A stretch of 64,000 nt of DNA from Sandaracinus sp. (lineage in GTDB: Bacteria > Myxococcota_A > Polyangia > Polyangiales > Houyiibacteriaceae), in the NCBI GenBank assembly GCA_002699025.1, contig PABA01000203.1, forward strand, positions 1-64,000, given 5' to 3'. The notes under the pieces are model-generated. The model did not search any database and was not told the DNA's origin. It worked only from the letters and a program-made list of their open reading frames with translations. Below, one piece after another: positions 39,410 to 51,802 of this stretch (position 1 is its first letter; every line of letters starts with the position of its first letter). A program made the translations under genes and the position numbers.

Positions 39410-39700
39410 TCAGGCTCCTTCGTAGAAGTCGATCGAGTCATCCGGGCCGAGGGTGACGATCGCCTTCTTCCAGTTGCGGGTCTTGAGCCGGCGGCGGCCC
39501 ATGCGCTTGGGCTTGCCCCGGACGATCAGCGTGTTCACGTCGAGCACGTTGACCTTGAAGAGCTCCTCGACGGCCTTCTTGATCTCGATCTTGTTGGCTC
39601 GGAGATCGACCTCGAAGAGGTACTTGTTCTCGTCGTCGCGGAGGATGCTGCCCTTCTCGGTGAGGATCAGCGGGCGCTTGATCACGTCTTCGATCTGCAT
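39410..39700 (-). CDS. rplW: 50S ribosomal protein L23
   Basis: 96 aa. [40 protein letters not shown] and the end [12 protein letters not shown] match L23, which forms part of the exit-tunnel docking site for trigger factor and SRP. Confidence 0.97.
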   Translation of the reverse strand: MQIEDVIKRPLILTEKGSILRDDENKYLFEVDLRANKIEIKKAVEELFKVNVLDVNTLIVRGKPKRMGRRRLKTRNWKKAIVTLGPDDSIDFYEGA

Positions 39701-39715
39701 TGGTCAGCGCTCCGT

Positions 39716-40345
39716 TCAGGCCTTGTTGCACCGGGCCGTGAGCGCCTCGACGGCCTTCTTCGTGAGCACGAGGTGATCGTGGCGAAGCAGGTCGTAGAGG
39801 TTGACGCCCTCGGGCGGGAGAACCTGGTGAGAGGGGAGGTTGCGCGCGCTCAGGCGGAGCTTCTCGTTGGCCTTGTCGTCGACGATCATCGCGGACGAGT
39901 CGACCTGGAGGTTCTCGAGCACCTTCGCGAGCTTCTTGGTCTTGATCTCCTCGAGCTCGAAGTCGTCGACCACGGTGAGGCGGCCCTCGGCGAGCTTCAT
40001 GGAGAGGGCGCTCTTCAGAGCGCCGAGGCGCATCTTGCGCGGGGGGCGGTAGGCGTAGCTGCGGGGCTTGGGCCCGTGGGCCTGGCCGCCGCCGACGAAG
40101 ATCGGCGCGCGGATGGTGCCGTGACGGGCGCGGCCCGTGCCCTTCTGGCGGTAGATCTTCTTGCTCGAGCCCTGCACCTCGGCGCGGTTCTTCACGCGGT
40201 GCGTGCCCTTGCGCTTGGAGGCGAGCTGCGCCTTGAGGACCTCGTAGAGGAGGCCTTCGTTCACGTCGGCCGCGAAGACGTCTTCGGCGAGATCGATCTC
40301 GCCGACGTTCTCCCGGCTCAGGTTGTAGACGGTGGTCTTCGGCAT
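39716..40345 (-). CDS. rplD: 50S ribosomal protein L4
   Basis: 209 aa. It has GTHRVKNRAEVQGSSKKIYR, QKGTGRARHGTIRAPIFVGG and VVDDFELEEIKTKKLAKVLE, the L4 tunnel loop and core. It directly follows rpsJ by 7 bp; rplC, expected between them, is missing. Confidence 0.97.
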   Translation of the reverse strand: MPKTTVYNLSRENVGEIDLAEDVFAADVNEGLLYEVLKAQLASKRKGTHRVKNRAEVQGSSKKIYRQKGTGRARHGTIRAPIFVGGGQAHGPKPRSYAYRPPRKMRLGALKSALSMKLAEGRLTVVDDFELEEIKTKKLAKVLENLQVDSSAMIVDDKANEKLRLSARNLPSHQVLPPEGVNLYDLLRHDHLVLTKKAVEALTARCNKA

Positions 40346-40352
40346 GATGACC

Positions 40353-40655
<303 letters not shown>

Positions 40656-40662
40656 CTTGGAC

Positions 40663-41853
<1,191 letters not shown>

Positions 41854-41910
41854 TGTCTTTGCCTCCTGAAGGAGCGGGATCTTCTCGTTGCGGGGAGCGC
41901 GGCGGCGGGC

Positions 41911-44025
<2,115 letters not shown>

Positions 44026-44117
44026 GATGATCTCCGATTCGTCGGGTCGGGTGCAGCCGAAGGAAGGGGCGTAGAGCCAGGAGTCGAAGCCGGAGACGAG
44101 AGAGGGCGGAAGACGCA

Positions 44118-44193
44118 CGAAAGCCCCTCCGAGCCGGGCCGACCCACCTCGGGTCTGGCCTGTTCCCTGGGGAACGTTTCGGAAGGGGCTTCG
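44118..44193 (-). ncRNA. Three-stem structured element in the fusA leader
   Basis: In the 355-bp rpsG-fusA gap, the transcript can form an outer stem (44182-44193 with 44118-44130, small bulges) enclosing two hairpins: GTTCCC/GGGAAC (44162-44175) and a strong GGCCGACCC/GGGTC-GGCC stem with loop (44137-44160). This three-way junction is followed by TTTCGTG and lies about 90 nt before the fusA start. It could be a cis-regulatory leader, an attenuator or an RNA-processing site. The rest of the gap (44026-44117 and 44194-44380) shows no gene. Confidence 0.45.
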
Positions 44194-44380
44194 AGAGTGC
44201 TCAGTCGCGGGCGGGCTCGGTGAGCGCGCGGACCCGGCGGTCTTCCTGGCAGCTCTCGTCTATGGGCGGTTCGTCATCTAGCGGGGTGGGCTCCATGTCT
44301 CCCGGGGGTTTCCCGCTCGCGGCGCGTTGGCTCGGAGGCGGGACCTGTCGGGATGGTGGTGCGAGAGGTTCAGGCGGCGA

Positions 44381-44851
44381 TCACCAGCGGTAGTGGGCGA
44401 AGGCCTTGTTGGCGTCGGCCATCTTGTGGGTGTCCTCGCGCTTCTTGACCGCGTTGCCGCGGCCCTGCGAGGCCTCCACGAGCTCGGCGGCGAGCCGCTC
44501 GACCATCGACTTCTCACCGCGCTGGCGGGAGTAGTTGACGAGCCAGCGCATGGCGAGGCTCATGCGGCGGTCCTGGCGGACCTCCACGGGGACCTGGTAG
44601 GTGGCACCGCCGACGCGGCGGCTCTTGACCTCGACGCGCGGCTTCACGGTGTCGAGGGCCTTGCGGAAGACCTCGAGGGGCGGCTGCTTGTGCCGCTCTT
44701 CGATGATGTCGAAGGCGCCGTAGAGGATGCCCTCCGCGGTGCTCTTCTTGCCGCCCTTCATCAGGATGTTGGCGAACTTCGCCACCATCTTGTCCTTGTA
44801 CTTGGCGTCGGGCGTGATCGAACGCTTCTGCGCAGTGCGACGGCGACTCAT
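44381..44851 (-). CDS. rpsG: 30S ribosomal protein S7
   Basis: 156 aa. [40 protein letters not shown] and the end [20 protein letters not shown] with FAHYRW are S7. It is 4 bp after rpsL. Confidence 0.98.
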   Translation of the reverse strand: MSRRRTAQKRSITPDAKYKDKMVAKFANILMKGGKKSTAEGILYGAFDIIEERHKQPPLEVFRKALDTVKPRVEVKSRRVGGATYQVPVEVRQDRRMSLAMRWLVNYSRQRGEKSMVERLAAELVEASQGRGNAVKKREDTHKMADANKAFAHYRW

Positions 44852-44855
44852 GGCT

Positions 44856-45254
44856 TCAGCTCTTCGGCTTCTTCACGCCGTACTTGGAGCGGCGCTGGGT
44901 GCGGTTGGCCTTGTTCGTGTTCGACGGGCCGCCGGCGCCGGTGGCGTCGAGCGTGCCGCGGACCACGTGGTAGCGGACACCGGGCAGGTCCTTCACACGA
45001 CCGCCACGGATGAGGACGACCGAGTGCTCCTGCAGGTTGTGGCCCTCGCCCGGGATGTAGGTCGTGGCCTCGATCCCGTTGGAGAGACGCACACGCGCGA
45101 CCTTCCGGAGGGCCGAGTTCGGCTTCTTCGGGGTCGTCGTGTAGACGCGGACGCAGACGCCACGCTTCTGCGGGCACTTCTGGAGCGCGGGGGAGTCGGT
45201 CTTCTTCCGGACCTTCTTGCGCCCCTTGCGCACGAGCTGGTTGATGGTCGGCAT
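44856..45254 (-). CDS. rpsL: 30S ribosomal protein S12
   Basis: 132 aa. It starts [20 protein letters not shown]. The decoding-site loops [20 protein letters not shown] and [20 protein letters not shown] carry the lysines whose change gives streptomycin resistance, here in the sensitive form. It is the first gene of the str-S10-spc-alpha cluster, with a promoter about 170 nt upstream. Confidence 0.98.
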   Translation of the reverse strand: MPTINQLVRKGRKKVRKKTDSPALQKCPQKRGVCVRVYTTTPKKPNSALRKVARVRLSNGIEATTYIPGEGHNLQEHSVVLIRGGRVKDLPGVRYHVVRGTLDATGAGGPSNTNKANRTQRRSKYGVKKPKS

Positions 45255-45378
45255 CGTTTCGGTCGGCCTGTCCTGGGTGGGGCCCGGCGGTAGCCGGAGC
45301 GCCCGAAGTCTCGCTGACCCCGTCGTGAGGGAGGGGGCGTCCGCTCTCGCGGCCCGCGCGGCCCTCCCATGAGCCACG

Positions 45379-45410
45379 AAAAAACACCGGGAATTCGAGA
45401 CCCGGCGTTT
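45379..45410 (-). terminator. Terminator-like hairpin in the rpsL leader
   Basis: On the minus strand CGCCGGG (45407-45401), 9-nt loop, CCCGGTG (45391-45385) and then six T (45384-45379). AAA/TTT pairs extend the stem. It lies just downstream of the rpsL promoter -10 and 125 nt before rpsL, so it can act on read-through from upstream genes or as an attenuator for the ribosomal cluster. Confidence 0.65.
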
Positions 45411-45421
45411 CGGGGAGGCGA

Positions 45422-45449
45422 AAGATACCGGCGAGCCCGGGGCTGTCAA
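45422..45449 (-). promoter_or_regulatory. Sigma70 promoter of the ribosomal cluster
   Basis: On the minus strand a perfect TTGACA (45449-45444), 16-nt spacer, TATCTT (45427-45422). This is the best promoter in the window and fits the high expression of rpsL and the following genes. The rest of the 45255-45555 gap holds the leader and no gene. Confidence 0.75.
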
Positions 45450-45555
45450 GGCGGTTTCGGCCTTTTCTGCGGTGTTTCCGGGGCGGGGCGGCGGATCACG
45501 TGTGATGACGGCCCGTTGGGCGGCGCGTGGGGGTGGCCGCGAGGGGGCGGGGAGC

Positions 45556-46476
45556 TCAGAAGCGGAGCCGGAGCTCGGCGGAGCCGGGGCCGACGCCCAC
45601 CTCGAGCTCGAGCTCGGGGGGCTCCACTTCGGGGAGGTCGTCGGGGAGGGGGCGCTCGCGGGTCTCGGTGCGCACGGGGACGTAGTTGATCTGGGCCTCG
45701 AGGATGCCGGCGAGGGTGACGGTCGCGAAGAGGGCCGTGAAGAGCTGGTTGCCGATGCGGGCAGAGCGCTCGAGGCGCTCGAAGCGGTCGCGCTCGGCGG
45801 GGGTCACCTCGTCGACCTGGCCACGGAGCCAGCGGTGCCAGCCCCAGAACGCGAGGCTGCCGGCGACGAGGGCGGCCTCACCGATGGCGAGCGTGATGCC
45901 GAGGCGCCGGTTTCCGTTGCGGAATTGGCCGACGCCGAAGGGGACGAGGGCCAGGCCGCGGCTGTTGCGCTCCTCCACGACCTGCTCGGTGGCGAGCTCC
46001 TCGAGGCGGCTCATGCGCTCTTGCTGGCGCAACATGCGTTGAATTCGTTCGCGATTCAGGCGCTCGAGGCGCTCGCGGCGCTCGCGCTCGGCGTCGGCGC
46101 GCTCCTGGAGGTAGCGTTGGCGGACCTCGCGGAAGACGTCGACGATGGCGGCGGGGAAGGCGAGCGGGTCGACCTGGTAGGTCTCGTCGTCCTGGAGGAG
46201 GAGGCGGAACTGGGTCTCGGCCTCCTCGCGGCGGCCCTCCCAGATGTAGGCGGCGCCGAGGTATTTGCGGGACTCGAGGACGAGGACCTCGTTCTGGATG
46301 GCCGGGACCTCGCCGCCGACCATGGCCTCGAGGCGGGCGATGGTGTCGGCGTAGCGCTGCTCGTCGTAGGCCTCGCGGGCGGCCTCGAAGTCGGCGAGCT
46401 CGTCCGCGCGCGCGCCCGCGGGGGCTGCGAAGAGCCCCGCCAGGAGTAGCGCCGTGATGCCGAAGCCGCGTGCCAT
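45556..46476 (-). CDS. Exported TPR-like membrane protein
   Basis: 306 aa. Signal peptide ([18 protein letters not shown]), TPR-like pairs ([40 protein letters not shown]), a charged coiled coil (about 125-165) and two hydrophobic segments ([20 protein letters not shown] and [20 protein letters not shown]), then a Pro/Glu-rich tail and an exposed beta-like C-terminus. It is likely an envelope protein and probably co-transcribed with the upstream kinase gene (28 bp). Its function is not recognised. Confidence 0.75.
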   Translation of the reverse strand: MARGFGITALLLAGLFAAPAGARADELADFEAAREAYDEQRYADTIARLEAMVGGEVPAIQNEVLVLESRKYLGAAYIWEGRREEAETQFRLLLQDDETYQVDPLAFPAAIVDVFREVRQRYLQERADAERERRERLERLNRERIQRMLRQQERMSRLEELATEQVVEERNSRGLALVPFGVGQFRNGNRRLGITLAIGEAALVAGSLAFWGWHRWLRGQVDEVTPAERDRFERLERSARIGNQLFTALFATVTLAGILEAQINYVPVRTETRERPLPDDLPEVEPPELELEVGVGPGSAELRLRF

Positions 46477-46504
46477 GCGATGAGAGGGCGCGCGGGCGGA
46501 GAGC

Positions 46505-48310
46505 CTATTCCTCGTCCCGCGGTGGAGTGACGCGCAAGTCCGTCACCTCCCCAGCCCTGAGGTCCACTCGCCCTGTATAGACTTCGCGACCGTCCCGTGT
46601 CACTCGGATCCGCCGTCGCTCGCGGAGCTCCTCCATGGGGACGGGGAGCAGGGCGTTGGTCCGACCGCGCGCGGCGGCGCCCGGGCCTCCGTCGACCTCG
46701 ACGTCGCCGACGAGGCCGCGGACCATGAGGCGCGCCGGGCGGAAGCGGAGCTGGGCGTCGAGGAAGTAGGGGTCGGCGCCCGGGGGGATGCGCCGGTTTC
46801 GGATGACCAGCTCGACGCAGCAGCCGCTCGGGCTGGCGATGGCGAAGCTGTGCGGGCCCGGGTCGAGCTCGACGGAGCGGATGCCGGGTGGGGGGCCGAA
46901 GGGGCGCGCGGGGGCGTCGTCGACGGCGATGGTGACGTTGGCCGGGCGGGGGCGGAAGACGACGGTGCGCTTGCCGGCGGGCGGGCGGAGGATGCGGAGG
47001 CGGGGGCCGCCGTCCGGGGGCGAGGCGGAGCCGGCGTCGCTCGGGCCGGCGTCGGCGGCGCCCGCGTCGGCGGGGCCTGCGTCGGGGGCCGCCGGGGCGG
47101 CGTCGAGGGCACCGGCGTCCCCGAGGACGCCGTCCCCGGCGTCGGTGACGAGGGCGCCGGCGTCGAGGCTGCCGGAGGAGCCGCCGCCGTCCTCGGGCCA
47201 GAGGAGCACGGCGGCGAGGGCGGCGGCGCCGAGGAAGAGGGCGGCGCCGCCGAGCCAGAGGGTGCGCTGGCCGTCGTCGCCGAGCTTGTCGAGGAGCCGG
47301 AGGACCTCCTCGTTGCCCTCGTCGAGGGCGAGGACGCGGTTGAAGCACTCGAGGGCGGCGGCGCGGTCCTTGCGCTCCATGGCCTCGCGGCCGCGGCGGG
47401 TGAGGACGGCGATGGCGTTGTCGCGGAGCTCGGCGGCGACGGCCTCGGGGTCGGCGAGGTAGCGCTCGAGGAGGGCGTCCGGGTCGTCCAGCTCGAGGCC
47501 CTGGAGGAAGGCGAGGAGATCGGCCTCGAGCTCCTCGGCGGAGGCGTGGCGCTCGCCCGGCTCGCGCGCCATGGCGCGGAGGACGATGCGGCGGAGCTCG
47601 CCGCCGATGGCGGGCTGGACGCGGAGCGGGTCGGCGAACTCGGCGTCCATGATGCGCTTGAGCACCTGGTGCGGGTTGCGGCCCGTGAAGGGGAGGCGGC
47701 CGACGGCGAGGAAGTAGAGGACCGTGCCGAGGGAGAAGATGTCGGAGCAGGCGCCGATGTCGCCGCCCTCGACCTGCTCGGGGGCCATGTGGCCGGGGGA
47801 GCCGAGGATCTGGCCGGTGGCGGTGAAGGACTGGGCGTCGACCATCTGGGCGATGCCGAAGTCCGTGAGCTTCACCGTGCGGGCCTCGTGGAAGAGGACG
47901 TTCTCGGGCTTGACGTCGCGGTGGACGATGCCGTGCTGGTGGGCGGTGGCGAGGGCGCGGGCGATCTGGATGCCGATGGCGGCGACGATCTCCGGGGGGA
48001 GCGCGCCGTGGTCCTCGGCGAAGCGCTTGAGGGTCGGGCCCGTGAGGAGCTCGGCGGCGATGTAGGACTCGGGCGAGTCCTCGCCGCTGTAGTCGTAGAC
48101 CTCGAGGATGTTGGGGTGCTTCAGCTTGGCGACGCTGCGGGCCTCGCGGGTGAAGCGGATCCGGGCCTCGGGGGCCTTCTGGAGGTGCGGGTGGAGCACC
48201 TTGACGGCGACGAGGCGGTCGAGGCGCTCGTCACGGCCGCGGAACACGGTCGCCATGCCACCGTGGCCGATCTCTTCGAGGAGCTCGTACTTCTCGAGCT
48301 TGCGCAGCAT
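46505..48310 (-). CDS. Ser/Thr protein kinase with membrane anchor and PEGA-like domain
   Basis: 601 aa. The kinase domain (about 8-270) has EEIGHGGMATVFRG, VAVK (K37), HRDVKPEN (D132), DFG (D150) and GSPGHMAPEQV. A TPR-like pair (about 300-335, REAMERKDRAAALECFNRVL) follows, then a membrane helix (351-371), a Pro/Asp/Ala/Gly linker with repeated DAG and a beta domain (about 450-601) similar to PEGA. It may be a paralogue of the kinase at 1456. The ATG at 48310 has only a weak ribosome site. Confidence 0.9.
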   Translation of the reverse strand: MLRKLEKYELLEEIGHGGMATVFRGRDERLDRLVAVKVLHPHLQKAPEARIRFTREARSVAKLKHPNILEVYDYSGEDSPESYIAAELLTGPTLKRFAEDHGALPPEIVAAIGIQIARALATAHQHGIVHRDVKPENVLFHEARTVKLTDFGIAQMVDAQSFTATGQILGSPGHMAPEQVEGGDIGACSDIFSLGTVLYFLAVGRLPFTGRNPHQVLKRIMDAEFADPLRVQPAIGGELRRIVLRAMAREPGERHASAEELEADLLAFLQGLELDDPDALLERYLADPEAVAAELRDNAIAVLTRRGREAMERKDRAAALECFNRVLALDEGNEEVLRLLDKLGDDGQRTLWLGGAALFLGAAALAAVLLWPEDGGGSSGSLDAGALVTDAGDGVLGDAGALDAAPAAPDAGPADAGAADAGPSDAGSASPPDGGPRLRILRPPAGKRTVVFRPRPANVTIAVDDAPARPFGPPPGIRSVELDPGPHSFAIASPSGCCVELVIRNRRIPPGADPYFLDAQLRFRPARLMVRGLVGDVEVDGGPGAAARGRTNALLPVPMEELRERRRIRVTRDGREVYTGRVDLRAGEVTDLRVTPPRDEE

Positions 48311-48486
48311 CGCAGGGGCGCCGTCCTCCGCGCGCGGCCCTCGCGGAGCAGGGGGCGGCGCGACTATCCGCCGGGGCCGAATTGGTCCGCAAGGTGAAAT
48401 TCCGGCGAAGGGCGGGCAAAGGGCGGGACACCGACGAGCGCGACACGGGCTGACGCGGCGGCGAGGGGGCGGGCGCCGGGCGGCCC

Positions 48487-49773
48487 TCAGAGCTCGGTGA
48501 GGGTCTCGGGGAAGCAGAGCTCGACGAAGGGCACGGGGCCGCCGTCGTCTTCGCCGGCGACGACGACCAGCACGCCAGACTCGAAGAGGAGCGCGAGCGG
48601 GGCGCGGTGGGTGCGCGCGAGCTCCCAGGCGGGCTCGATGCGCCAGCCGTCCTCGCCGTGGGTCGCGCGCTCGACGAGGGCGCCGCCGACGAGGTAGGGG
48701 CCGGCGGAGACGACGCCCGCGCGGGCCATGGGCCAGGCGGGACCGGCGCTCGCGACGCAGGCGCCGGGGCAGCCCTCGAGGGCCAGGGTCGCCGGGCCGT
48801 CGGAGCCCTCGCCGACCAGGAGGACGGCGTCTCCATCGCGGATGGCGGCGGCGGGCGCGAAGGCGGGGAGGTCCACGAGGCTCGGCGCGCCCGCGGCGGA
48901 GACGACCTCCGCGCCCTCGGCGGCGTCGACCACCAGGACGCGGCCTCCGTCGAAGGGGACGAGGAGCGGCGCGGCCCGGGGCGCGGTGAGCGTGGCGGCG
49001 CTGGTGCTCCCGTCGGCGGCGACGAAGGTGAGGCCGGCGCTCGCGGTCCCGCCGGCGACGAGCGCGCCGCCGCCGGGGAGCGCGACGGTGGCGCTCTGGG
49101 CGTCGGCGCCGTCGTGGAGCGCGAGGGAGGTCTCGCGCTCGTCGGCGGAGGCGAGGTCGTAGAGGACGGCGCCCTCCCCCGTGACGGCGAGCATGGTGCT
49201 GAGCCCGACGGCGGCGCCGCGAGCCGGGCCCTGGGCGAGGCTCAGGTCCTCGAGCTCGCCCGGGTAGAAGCGGAGGAGGTCGAGGAACTCCACGGCCGAC
49301 GAGGGGGCGCCGGAGGCTTCGCCAGCGAGGAACAGGGCGAAGGTGTCGAGGCGCGCGCCGGCCGGGAGGGTGCGCGGGAGGTCGAGCTCGGCCTCGGGGA
49401 CGACCTCGCAGACGCCGGGCGGGCCGACGAGCACGCGGACGAGGCCGCCGGCAGAGATGGGCGCGAAGGTCGGCGGGGCGCCGTGGAGGAGGACCGCGCC
49501 GTCGGCGCTCTCGAGGCGGACCCGGAGGCGGGTGTCGGCCGAGAGGGAGCCGAGCTCGATGGCGGCGCTCCGATCGTCGGCGTCGGCCTCGAGCTCCGTG
49601 CGCGCCCGGCCCGTCTGCTCCATCGCGAGGGTGAAGCGCGCGACGCCGGGCGCCTCGAGCGGGTCCTCGCCGGTGGTGGTGACGATGCGGACGTCGATCG
49701 CGGCGCGCGGGGGGTCGTCCTCGCAGCCGAGGAGCGCGGGGGCGAGACAGAGGAGCGGCAGGAGCCGGCGCAC
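48487..49773 (-). CDS. Lipoprotein with beta-propeller-like repeats
   Basis: 428 aa. Lipobox LLGC (Cys17) after LLPLLCLAPA. The body has regular repeats of the type SATVALPGGGALVAGGTASA and APLLVPFDGGRVLVVDAAEG, which suggest Kelch-like or similar blades, and a few cysteines (CEVVPE, GCPGACVAS, LCFPE). It lies upstream of the kinase gene with a 177-bp gap and divergently from pabB. No catalytic motif is visible. Confidence 0.75.
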   Translation of the reverse strand: MRRLLPLLCLAPALLGCEDDPPRAAIDVRIVTTTGEDPLEAPGVARFTLAMEQTGRARTELEADADDRSAAIELGSLSADTRLRVRLESADGAVLLHGAPPTFAPISAGGLVRVLVGPPGVCEVVPEAELDLPRTLPAGARLDTFALFLAGEASGAPSSAVEFLDLLRFYPGELEDLSLAQGPARGAAVGLSTMLAVTGEGAVLYDLASADERETSLALHDGADAQSATVALPGGGALVAGGTASAGLTFVAADGSTSAATLTAPRAAPLLVPFDGGRVLVVDAAEGAEVVSAAGAPSLVDLPAFAPAAAIRDGDAVLLVGEGSDGPATLALEGCPGACVASAGPAWPMARAGVVSAGPYLVGGALVERATHGEDGWRIEPAWELARTHRAPLALLFESGVLVVVAGEDDGGPVPFVELCFPETLTEL

Positions 49774-49903
49774 GGGCGCAGCGTGGGAGAGCGGGGCGGG
49801 GGCGGCAAGGAGCGGGTCGCCCCCCGGACGGCAGGGGGAGCGCGGAGGCGGGCCGGCGGCGAGGCGGGTTGCCGGGGCGCGGGCGGGCCGGTATCCGCGC
49901 TCG

Positions 49904-51205
49904 GTGCACGTCGAGGACGCGGGGCGCTGGTCGGGGGAGGCGGTGGAGGACGCGGCGCGGGCGCTGCGGGGCGCCGGCGGGCTGGCGTGGCTCGACGGCG
50001 ATGGGAGCGCGGGGGCCGGGCGGCGGAGCTACCTCGCGTGCGCGCCGGTGGAGGTGGTGCGGGCGGAGCACGGTGACGCGGACCCGTTGGGCGCGGCGGG
50101 GCGGCTCGAGGGATGCGGCGACGACTCGGACGCGCCGCGCTGGGTGGGCTACGTGGCCTACGACGCCTGGTGGGCGGGGCGCGCGTCACGGCACGCGCGC
50201 GGAAGCCACGGCGGGCCGGTGCTCTGGTGGGGGCGCTACGACGCCGTGCTCGAGGTGGACCACGCGCGCGGGGTCGGGCGGATCGTCGCGGACGACGCGG
50301 CGGCGGCGGCGCGCCTTCGGGAGCGGCTGGTGGGGGCCGGGCAGCGGGAGGCGGCGCACGTGGGCGCGCTCGAGGTCACGCCGGCGGACGCGCATGCGCG
50401 CGCGGTCGAGGCGGCGCGGGAGCACATCGCGGCCGGGGACATCTACCAGGTGAACCTGGCGCGGTGCTGGCGGGGGAGCTTCGAGGGTTCGGCGCTGACG
50501 CTCTGGGAGGCGATGCGGCGGGCGAGCCCGGTTCCCTATGGGCTCTACGTGGACGCGGGGGACCATCAGGTGCTCGCGCGGACCATGGAGCGCTTCCTCG
50601 ACTGGACGCCGGACGTGCGCGGGGTCGGGCGGATCGAGACGCGGCCGATCAAGGGGACGAAGGCGCGGCGGGGGGACGACGGCGCCGAGGCGGCGGCGCT
50701 CCGGGCGGATACGAAGGAGCGAGCCGAGCACGCGATGATCGTGGATCTCATGCGCAACGACCTCGGCCGGGTCGCGGAGATCGGGAGCGTGGAGGTGGTC
50801 GCGCCGCTGACCGTGGAGCCCTACGCGAAGCTGCATCACCTCGTGACGACGGTGCGCGCGCGCACGCGGCCGGGGACGGACCTCGGGGCCGTGCTGCGCG
50901 CGACCTTCCCGCCGGGAAGCGTGACGGGGGCGCCGAAGCGGCGGGCGCTGGAGATCATCGACGCGCTCGAGCCGCACCCGCGTGGCGTCTACTGCGGCTG
51001 CGTGGGGCACGTGGATCGGCGCGGCGGGGCGCACCTTGCGGTGGCGATCCGGACGGCCGTCGTGCGCGGCGGGGCGGTCGAGTACTTCGCCGGGGGCGGG
51101 CTCGTATGGGCCTCGGAGGCGGCGCGCGAGGTCGCGGAGACCGAGCTGAAAGCGCGTGTGTTCCTGGATGCGATCGAAGACATGCACGATAGCTTCCCGG
51201 GGTGA
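49904..51205 (+). CDS. pabB: Aminodeoxychorismate synthase component I
   Basis: 433 aa. It converts chorismate with ammonia (from the PabA glutaminase) to 4-amino-4-deoxychorismate for folate. Motifs are IAAGDIYQVNLA, TRPIKGTKARRG (the PIKGT lysine marks PabB rather than TrpE, which has PIAGT), DLMRNDLGRV, and FPPGSVTGAPKRRALEIIDA. The in-frame GTG at 49904 fits the family N-terminus; the open frame upstream to 49343 is antisense to the lipoprotein gene and is rejected. pabA and pabC are not in the window. Confidence 0.92.
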   Translation: MHVEDAGRWSGEAVEDAARALRGAGGLAWLDGDGSAGAGRRSYLACAPVEVVRAEHGDADPLGAAGRLEGCGDDSDAPRWVGYVAYDAWWAGRASRHARGSHGGPVLWWGRYDAVLEVDHARGVGRIVADDAAAAARLRERLVGAGQREAAHVGALEVTPADAHARAVEAAREHIAAGDIYQVNLARCWRGSFEGSALTLWEAMRRASPVPYGLYVDAGDHQVLARTMERFLDWTPDVRGVGRIETRPIKGTKARRGDDGAEAAALRADTKERAEHAMIVDLMRNDLGRVAEIGSVEVVAPLTVEPYAKLHHLVTTVRARTRPGTDLGAVLRATFPPGSVTGAPKRRALEIIDALEPHPRGVYCGCVGHVDRRGGAHLAVAIRTAVVRGGAVEYFAGGGLVWASEAAREVAETELKARVFLDAIEDMHDSFPG

Positions 51206-51276
51206 TCCGAAAGAGCACGCACTGATGCTCGTGGGCAGCCGCGAGAAGAAAAACTGATTTCGGAAAAGATTTTTCG

Positions 51277-51305
51277 TTGACACCCCCAGAGGGGTGCGTT
51301 AGCTA
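51277..51305 (+). promoter_or_regulatory. Candidate promoter of the small gene at 51315
   Basis: TTGACA at 51277-51282 followed at 17 nt by TAGCTA (51300-51305), just before the 51315 ATG. The -35 is perfect, but the -10 is weak. The preceding stretch 51245-51276 is AT-rich (aaaaactgatttcgg, aagattttt), like an UP element. Confidence 0.45.
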
Positions 51306-51314
51306 GAGAGCACG

Positions 51315-51671
51315 ATGACGAGGCAAGCCCATACCCACCGGCCGACCTGCTCCTGGCAGGCTGCCCCGCGGAATGCCCGCGGCGGCGTGGTCGAGGTACG
51401 GGTCGTGGATCCGTCGGGGAGCCCGATCATGTCGGGCGCCTGGACGGCGGTCTCGCTCGGACGGTCGGAGTCGGCCTGTGCGCCTGCTCCTGCCTCGGCG
51501 GCCACGTGCTTCGCCTATCGCGCGGAGAAGAAGGACGGCTTTCGTCGTCCGTCGACCGACAATCAGCAGGATATCGGCGGGGCCTCCCTCCCGGCGGCTG
51601 GCGAGATCGCCAGTGATTTCGGCGCCATGCTACTGAGCGCCGAGCGTCTCGAGGAGGGTCCCCCCAGCTAG
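51315..51671 (+). CDS. Small protein of unknown function, own transcription unit
   Basis: 118 aa. About 80% of third positions are G or C, more than at second positions, which supports coding, but a structured RNA cannot be excluded. The protein has three cysteines (PTCSW, ESACAP, ATCFAY) and a VVEVRVVDPSGSPIMSGAW segment; no family is recognised. The ribosome site is weak (GAGAG). It has a promoter before and a good terminator after it, and it precedes the tRNA array by about 630 bp. Confidence 0.45.
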   Translation: MTRQAHTHRPTCSWQAAPRNARGGVVEVRVVDPSGSPIMSGAWTAVSLGRSESACAPAPASAATCFAYRAEKKDGFRRPSTDNQQDIGGASLPAAGEIASDFGAMLLSAERLEEGPPS

Positions 51672-51683
51672 CGGTGGAACCAC

Positions 51684-51743
51684 ACCGGCCCATGGCCGGT
51701 AGGTTTGGATGAAGCCGCCAGCGACCTCGCCGGCGGCTTTTTT
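51684..51743 (+). terminator. Hairpin plus intrinsic terminator after the 51315 gene
   Basis: A 7-bp hairpin ACCGGCC/GGCCGGT (51684-51700, with AACC/GGTT flanks) is followed by a perfect 8-bp stem AAGCCGCC/GGCGGCTT (51712-51719, 51732-51739) and T-run to 51743. This closes a short transcript that begins near 51310. Confidence 0.85.
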
Positions 51744-51746
51744 CGT

Positions 51747-51802
51747 GTCTGGGCTGGAGAGTCTGGGCTGGAGAGTCTGGGCTCGAGAGTCTGGGCTGGA
51801 GA
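51747..51802 (+). repeat. 14-bp minisatellite, four copies
   Basis: Four head-to-tail copies of gtctgggctggaga, one with gctcgaga. It starts three bases after the terminator T-run. It is the same unit length as the unrelated 14300-14467 repeat. Confidence 0.9.

Noticed and set aside
44026-44118. Longer fusA start adding 31 residues
   Set aside because: The extra residues do not match EF-G; GTG 44025 has a proper ribosome site and gives the usual N-terminus.
49343-49903. N-terminal extension of PabB by 187 codons
   Set aside because: It lies antisense to the lipoprotein gene at 48487-49773, is Arg/Ser/Pro low complexity and has no homology to PabB; the GTG at 49904 fits the family.
51300-51743. 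tmRNA, RNase P RNA or 6S RNA
   Set aside because: No Ala-tRNA-like ends, no tag frame, none of the conserved RNase P core boxes, and no 6S-like long central bulge were found; a coding frame fits as well or better.
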